Positions 63,967 to 64,000 of a stretch of 64,000 nt of DNA are shown piece by piece. Within the stretch, counting starts at the first letter, position 1. Each line of letters opens with the position of its first letter. The notes below the pieces were generated by a model that had not been told where the DNA came from, did not search any database, and was given only the letters and a program-made list of their open reading frames with translations. The DNA lies in the NCBI RefSeq assembly GCF_014189535.1, contig NZ_CP050304.1, positions 186,001-250,000 of the forward strand. The letters are read 5' to 3'. Position numbers and translations under genes: made by a program. Source of the stretch: Rhizobium lusitanum. GTDB taxonomy: Bacteria > Pseudomonadota > Alphaproteobacteria > Rhizobiales > Rhizobiaceae.

Positions 63967-64000
63967 TCCTTGACGAGTCGATTAGCCTGCCTATGAACTG

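Overview
The window looks like part of a large conjugative plasmid of a Rhizobiaceae bacterium (Agrobacterium/Rhizobium/Sinorhizobium group). It carries a Ti-plasmid-type TraR/TraM quorum-sensing pair, a Ti-type traA-oriT-tra box-traCDG DNA-processing region, and a block of genes typical of rhizobial plasmids (DUF736, DUF1419, ParB-like, a giant methylase-helicase, a Toprim protein). No repABC replicon, traI or trb mating-pore operon lies inside it, so those would have to be elsewhere on the replicon.

Layout. 1-7.4 kb: a divergent AraC-type regulator (cut by the window edge), a sugar-type ABC importer with an arginase-family enzyme, then traR and convergent traM. 7.6-16 kb: an XRE regulator and a minus-strand oligopeptide ABC importer operon ending in a CapA-like protein and a frameshifted peptidase T. 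16-25.3 kb: small XRE regulators, a HipA/HipB-like toxin-antitoxin pair, an intact IS3-family element, IS110 and IS3 remnants, and a sensor module (periplasmic molybdopterin-domain-like protein, hybrid kinase, BetR-REC regulator). 25.4-35.5 kb: a visibly A+T-richer island that reads as a RiPP biosynthetic cluster. 35.6-38.9 kb: gene stubs, a GNAT, and two genes translationally coupled behind traA. 38.9-44.9 kb: traA, oriT, tra box, traC, traD, traG. 45-61 kb: plasmid backbone genes, including a ~600-bp direct repeat carrying two DUF736 copies around a Fic gene. 61.7-64 kb: an AbiEi/AbiEii toxin-antitoxin system with twin operators, and a cold-shock gene.

The main discovery candidate is the RiPP-like cluster. 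A 73-residue GTG-start peptide has a double-glycine leader followed by seven Asp-Gly repeats. Next come a clavaminate-synthase-like Fe(II)/2-oxoglutarate oxygenase, a B12-binding-type radical SAM protein, an unknown 528-residue protein, an HlyD adaptor and a C39-peptidase ABC exporter. A second 2OG oxygenase and a GNAT acetyltransferase lie divergently upstream. I infer a secreted, Asp-modified, perhaps metal-binding peptide.

Four genes (pepT, a GNAT, the 2OG oxygenase, the radical SAM) are each broken by a single frameshift that one base change in an A/T homopolymer would repair. They could be consensus errors rather than true pseudogenes.
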